Below the pieces are notes generated by a model. The model was not told where the DNA came from. It did no database searches and worked only from the letters and a program-made list of their open reading frames with translations. A DNA stretch of 64,000 bases from Ricinus communis (taxonomy: Eukaryota; Streptophyta; Magnoliopsida; Malpighiales; Euphorbiaceae), in contig NC_063259.1 in the NCBI RefSeq assembly GCF_019578655.1, positions 21,687,277-21,751,276 of the forward strand, given 5' to 3'. This document shows, piece by piece, positions 59,255-64,000 of the stretch (position 1 is its first letter; the number at the start of each line of letters is the position of its first letter). The position numbers were made by a program, and so were the translations under genes.

Positions 59255-59690
59255 TTTTTGAAATTTCTAATAGTCTGAGGTTGGTTTCTTCCTTCGATCA
59301 CCTTGTGCAAAAGAAACCATGGTGATTGCCTGAACAACCCAATTGCAGATAAAGACAGACCCAAGTAAGAACAGAGAATAAAAACCCGAATGGATTTGAA
59401 TAGTGAAAAATGTGTAGAAGGAAAGGGGAAGGAATGAGTGCACCAAACAAAACAAAAGGAAAAAGGGGAACACAAACATAAATTGAGTTTGTCTGGTTGT
59501 GGAATGGTGGGGGCAGAGTGAGAAAGGAGAAGGAGAAGGAGAAGGAGAAGGAGTGCACTCTTTTTTCTTTCTTTTGGATTTTTGGCAGTGAGATTCCATT
59601 TGTCAGATGGGTAATCAAAGTTTTCATGTTTGTTGTTCCATTGAAACTTTAAAGGAAATTGTGATGACAAGAAGTTGCTTGTGAATTGGA
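59255..59690 (-). other. Unassigned leader-like island
   Basis: About 430 bp is much less AT-rich than its flanks. Three overlapping minus-strand frames are open across it (59670-59251, 59599-59267, 59627-59298), but all are driven by a TTCTCC hexamer run and show low-complexity Ser/Pro/Phe/Leu text, so none is credible as a protein. It reads like a leader or first exon (an ATG context near 59321 is followed by CACAAGGTGATCG, a possible splice donor), but no downstream exon is found in the next 4 kb. Confidence 0.35.
59525..59553. repeat. (GGAGAA)n hexamer repeat
   Basis: Nearly five units of a six-base repeat; being a multiple of three it keeps several frames open. Confidence 0.88.
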
Positions 59691-61619
59691 TTTAAAGCTC
59701 TTTTCATTTCTTTTGACTTTTCACTAACTACAAAAGGGGTATACGAGGTAGTAATAATAATAATAATATTTTATTATTATAATTAATAATAATAAAAATA
59801 ATGATTATTATTCTTATTAAAAATGCAAAATGGTACTTTTATTATACTGATTTTAATTATATATGTGTATATATTTTGTTTATATAATTAATAATATTAT
59901 CCTTAATTATTCTATTTTTTAAAAAATACTAAATATTTTATATATTAACATTATATACCGCAAATGTAATTGAACAATTAATTGTCGTTCTATCTTTTTG
60001 TAACCGATAACATTAATCCAAATGTTATTTGATTGCTTTTAGGCTCATAATCTTTAATTTGACATTTATTTTTTATTTTTTATTCTTTGTCAAGTGAACA
60101 TGAAAAATAAGATTGTTAATTCATGGATATATAAGTAAAACTGCTTAATTATCGTTTACTATTTAAAAATGAATTTTCTTAATGATAAAACAATTACTGT
60201 TAATTCTCATGTTTAATTGTTTTGTACTCTTACCTAATAAATAAAGTTACAATAAAACAATGCACAATTGTTTCTTGATCAAGCAACTGAAACAAAAATA
60301 GACCTAACTATGTTCTGGTTTCTCCAAAGAGAGGATCAAAAGTCAAAATTGGTCCTTATTGAATTCAATCAATTTTCATTCTAACTGATTTTAATTTCAA
60401 TCTTTGACGATTTCCAGTTCTATTTAACATGCATGAAATTGAACCAAACAATTAATTTCCATGATACAGATATTATAAAAAGATTTTAATTCTAGTATAA
60501 TTTTATTCGAGATTGTTCTAATATGATTCTCAGTAAAACCGATCCACGATCAAGATGCAAAAAATTGTATGACAAAAATTACATGGAAAAATATTATAAT
60601 AAAATTTATTATTAAATCTCTAAATTTTTTCAGTTTTATTTTATTAAGTCTCTAATTTTTTATTTTATTCTATTTAACTCTTACGTATTAATTTTTACTA
60701 AAAAAAACTCTTACATGTATTTCATAAAAATCTTCATTTATTCTATTAAGTTATTATACTTTAATTTTTATTTATATAAGGGAATAAGCTATTATATTTT
60801 AGTTTTATTTTTATAAAGAATTAATCAAAGTTTAAAAAAAAAAAAAAGAAACCCTAGTTTTGCAGAAGGAGCACCATGCATTCCGTCCCAAGTTGAAGCT
60901 AACACCAAAACCTGAAGTTCATTTGTAAGTATAATACCAAATGATAATCAAGTAAAAGGAACCCATATATCCAACTGGAGATAAATTTAAATATAATAAT
61001 AAATATTAACTTAAATTAAATTATAAAATTTTGATTTTATTATAGAAAATAACATAGTAAATTGGATAAACAGTTTCTCAAATTTTCTCTATGTATCATT
61101 CTGATTTTTAATTTATATTATAATACTCCCTGAATTTTAATTAGAATATCTGTGTATTGTTTTCGTCAAAGCCTTCCATGTGTTTAAGTTTTGTCGAAAA
61201 TGGTCGTGAATTATAATTATTTAGTCAATTTAATATTTTATTTTTTGATTTAATTTAATAAATATATAAATTTACTTTTTTATGATATTTTAATACTTTT
61301 TGACACGTCTCTTCATTAAATATATGTATGTATTGTATAAAAATATTTAAATATTATCAAAAAATAAAAATAAAATAATATTATTAAATTAAATTAAAAT
61401 TTAGAAATATTTAAATATTAAATAAAATAAAATTTTAATATATATTAAATTAAATGAAAAATTAAAATATTAAATTGTCTAAAAATAATTACATATCATG
61501 ATAAAACATTGGCACTCATTTTAAAAATAAAAAATAACATTAAACTAAATTAATTACTTTAAATAACAAAACTGAAAAATAACAATACAGTCTGTTGTTG
61601 CTTTTTTAATTTCACTTTC
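59691..61619. other. AT-rich intergenic DNA, no gene
   Basis: Contains an AAT/ATT-rich stretch (59748-59810) and nothing that can be assigned. Confidence 0.5.
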
Positions 61620-62140
61620 CTCAGGTCTTCCGATGAGACAGACAGTCTCCTTGTTGTTCTTCAGTCACTCCAAGAACACCATGGCTAGATCATCTGAGCT
61701 GGTGTTCTTGTTCCAAATTCTTGTTCTTGCTCAAACTCATCTACAATGGGTCGAATAAATCATTGTGAGTCAGATCCATGTACCCAAAAGTCTCCATCGC
61801 ATCCATGCAAACAACGTCTCTCTATCCCACCACCTTGATCAGATGGCTGAGAGATCCTCTTCCTGTGTTTCCTACCGGATCTCTCTATCTTCACCGCCGC
61901 CGCCGCCACCATTGCCGCATCCCTGCAGCAGCCAATGACTGACACCGTTAAACGATCTTAAACGCAGAAAACAATAGCAACATTGAATGATAGTCAAAAT
62001 CTCTTTTTGGCCTGACGGAGAGAAAGACGTTGGTCGCACTCGAACGACAGAAAACGGCAGGGAAGGACATGTAGTGGTAGGTGTTACGGTGGTGGTACGT
62101 TGGTATTACGAAGAGGGTACGGTGGTTTGAACAGTAATGG
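61620..62140. other. Unassigned GC-richer island with (CCG)n
   Basis: This includes a CCG run (about 61890-61913), a purine/pyrimidine-mixed segment and GGTGGTACGTTGGTATTACG. It breaks sharply from its AT-rich surroundings. Open frames are short. It could be a decayed exon or transposon piece; I recognise neither. Confidence 0.3.
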
Positions 62141-62697
62141 CTATACTTTTTTCATTTTGATTTTTTCGTTAGTATTTCGGCGGATGGTATAATTATTTTT
62201 TTTTTTGTTCAGTTTTCTTTTCTCATTTTCAATTTGTAATTTTGTTAGAATTTAGTGTGATTAAATTGTTACAAAGTTCAAGATAAGTGAAACGAAAAAT
62301 AGTAGTTCTGTTGATCTTTTGATTTTCTTTTTTCTTGTATTTTATGTAATTAATGAGAAATTTTTAGACAGATTTAATTTTTTACATAATGTTTTTATAT
62401 AAATTGAATTAAATATCGATATATATTATTTATTAAATTATGTATTTATATTTATTGATTTATCTATTATTATTATTCATTCATAATTAAAAATTAACTA
62501 ATATAAATGCAATAATTAATAGATATTATTATTGTCACTATGTAATTGATTTTATTCATGAATGACATGATAAATTAATTTTATCTAAAAATTTATTGTA
62601 ATTAATTTTTTCATTTAATGTTTATTTGAATCCATTTCATGTCTATTTGAATCTATTTTATGTCTCTATTCAAATATAAAAAGAAAATGAATTATAA
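62141..62697. other. AT-rich intergenic DNA, no gene
   Basis: Nothing recognisable. Confidence 0.5.
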
Positions 62698-63440
62698 GGT
62701 TTAATTTGGCCTTTAAATTTTGCAATTAGGTACAATTTAGCTATTTTTAATTTTTATGGCTAATTTAATTCTTAAATTTTTTAAATAGATTCAATTTAAC
62801 ACTTTTTTAAACAATTTTGTTGCATGTGCTATGACAAGAGCGTGAAAAATGGCCAGATTGAGCCTGACTGCAAAGTTTGAGGGCCAAATTGAACTCAAGC
62901 CACAAGTTGAAGGGCCAAATTAAACTTTATTTTTTTAAAGTAAAAAATTAAAAAATAAATATAATTTTGTTTAAATGATCTCAAATCAATAAAACATCAA
63001 AACCAACTCACCGTCGCTGCTATTATTTTTCCATTACTATCACCAATACTTTTTAAATAAAAAATTATCAATATTATCACTAAAAATATAAAAATATATA
63101 TGAGATTTTACAATCTAACACCATCATTGTTATCATTTTATCAGTCTCTACATAACTTCCACCAATTAATTCAAAATTTAAAATATAAAAAAATTATATA
63201 ATTAAACTAAATATAACTCAAATTAATTTTTTTAGATCAAATTGAGCCATATAAAAAATTGAGTGGCCAAATTGAGTATGTAATAAAAGTTGAGTGGCCA
63301 AATTAGACTCTATAGCGCCTATACATTTCACTTTCTTAAAAAAAATGCTACATTATACCTACTTAAAGAGTTTAGGAATTAAATTGACCGTAAAAGTATC
63401 AAACTGAAATGACTATAATGTTTGAGGGCCAAATTGAACC
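62698..63440. mobile_element. Candidate non-autonomous terminal-inverted-repeat element
   Basis: The left end GGTTTAATTTGGCC (62698-62711) is the inverted complement of the right end GGCCAAATTGAACC (63427-63440) in 13 of 14 bases. The motif GGCCAAATTRA also occurs near 62881, 62913, 63271 and 63298, as subterminal repeats do. No clear target duplication is seen, so the borders and class are uncertain. Confidence 0.4.
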
Positions 63441-64000
63441 TCGTTCCTAAAAAAACACTCGAATTATTTATCACTTTTGTATATCTAATGCAATATTAAT
63501 TTTTTTTTTTATTTTTTTTTTGTATTGAAATAATTATAATAGATTTTATAATATCTATATAAAGTTAATTTAGTATATTTTAATTAGTTTTTAATGTAAT
63601 TAAATTTATTAAATATTTTATTAATTCAAATAAATTACTAAAAGATAGGAGTTAGTATGGAATGAATAGAGTAATTATTATTATTTTTGTCTTTTAATTT
63701 TTATTTTAAAATGAATACTAAATATTGTAATATTATAGATTAATAGTATAAGTGAGTGGCTAAAGTGCGTGTGAGTATGGCATATAAATTTCAAAAAGAA
63801 TATCCAAAATACAGCTAACTAATTTCTTTTTTTCTCTTTCAGCTTTTAAGCAGAAGTTAATGAAAAAAAAATTAATAATACCTCAATTAAAATATAAAAA
63901 GTCTTACTATACAAATTAAAATTAATAAATAATGGAGCATAGTGGCATAAAGAGTAAATTAGGGAGGGTTGTGCGTGGAATTGATCGCAGGTAATGATTA
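63441..64000. other. AT-rich intergenic DNA to window end
   Basis: No feature can be supported. Confidence 0.5.

Noticed and set aside
59251..59670. 139-codon minus-strand frame with a Leu run
   Set aside because: The Leu run is the TTCTCC hexamer read in one frame; two other frames are equally open and none has a domain.

Overview
The window is nuclear DNA from a flowering plant. Its genes have GT-AG introns and encode dicot-type proteins, the intergenic DNA is very AT-rich, and it carries LTR retrotransposons, a SINE, plastid-derived DNA and an endogenous plant pararetrovirus. A woody eurosid, perhaps Malpighiales, is a guess only. Protein genes fill little of the 64 kb. I can support three complete ones and one gene fragment.

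Bases 1-9400 hold an endogenous caulimovirid (petuvirus/florendovirus-like) arranged as a large inverted repeat. Arm A (+) starts outside the window and runs reverse transcriptase, RNase H, a C-terminal domain of unknown function, the intergenic promoter and the tRNA-Met primer site, ending at 2617. A 1.2 kb spacer follows, with a third RNase H fragment (+) and the movement protein (-). Arm B (-) repeats everything in arm A from about 6385 down to 3811, and its copy continues through protease, coat and linker regions to about 9400. All viral frames are broken. The two viral promoters face each other across the spacer, which suggests a source of double-stranded RNA.

Bases 10.2-20.8 kb are the genic part: a fragment of a short-chain dehydrogenase (10245-10450, -), an intact six-exon cinnamoyl-CoA-reductase-like gene (10939-14306, -) and an intact five-exon GILT-type thiol reductase gene (16742-20351, +) with a Ty3/gypsy relic in its third intron. 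A gene-poor stretch follows, up to a single-exon ALOG/LSH transcription factor gene (39466-40173, -) with a GA-rich leader.

Bases 43-55 kb are a stack of insertions and rearrangements: a SINE, a Ty1/copia relic, and a fossil plastid 23S rRNA fragment interrupted by a gypsy-type element (46934-52726, 5-bp target duplication CTAAA). This locus was duplicated in tandem. The second copy keeps a solo LTR at the same site with the same target duplication. The complete copy contains a 2.4 kb block matching 26943-29348, about 21 kb away, with very short shared sequence at each joint. The last 9 kb is AT-rich DNA with one possible terminal-inverted-repeat element and two unexplained less AT-rich islands.

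All identities were judged by eye; no alignment or database search was possible.
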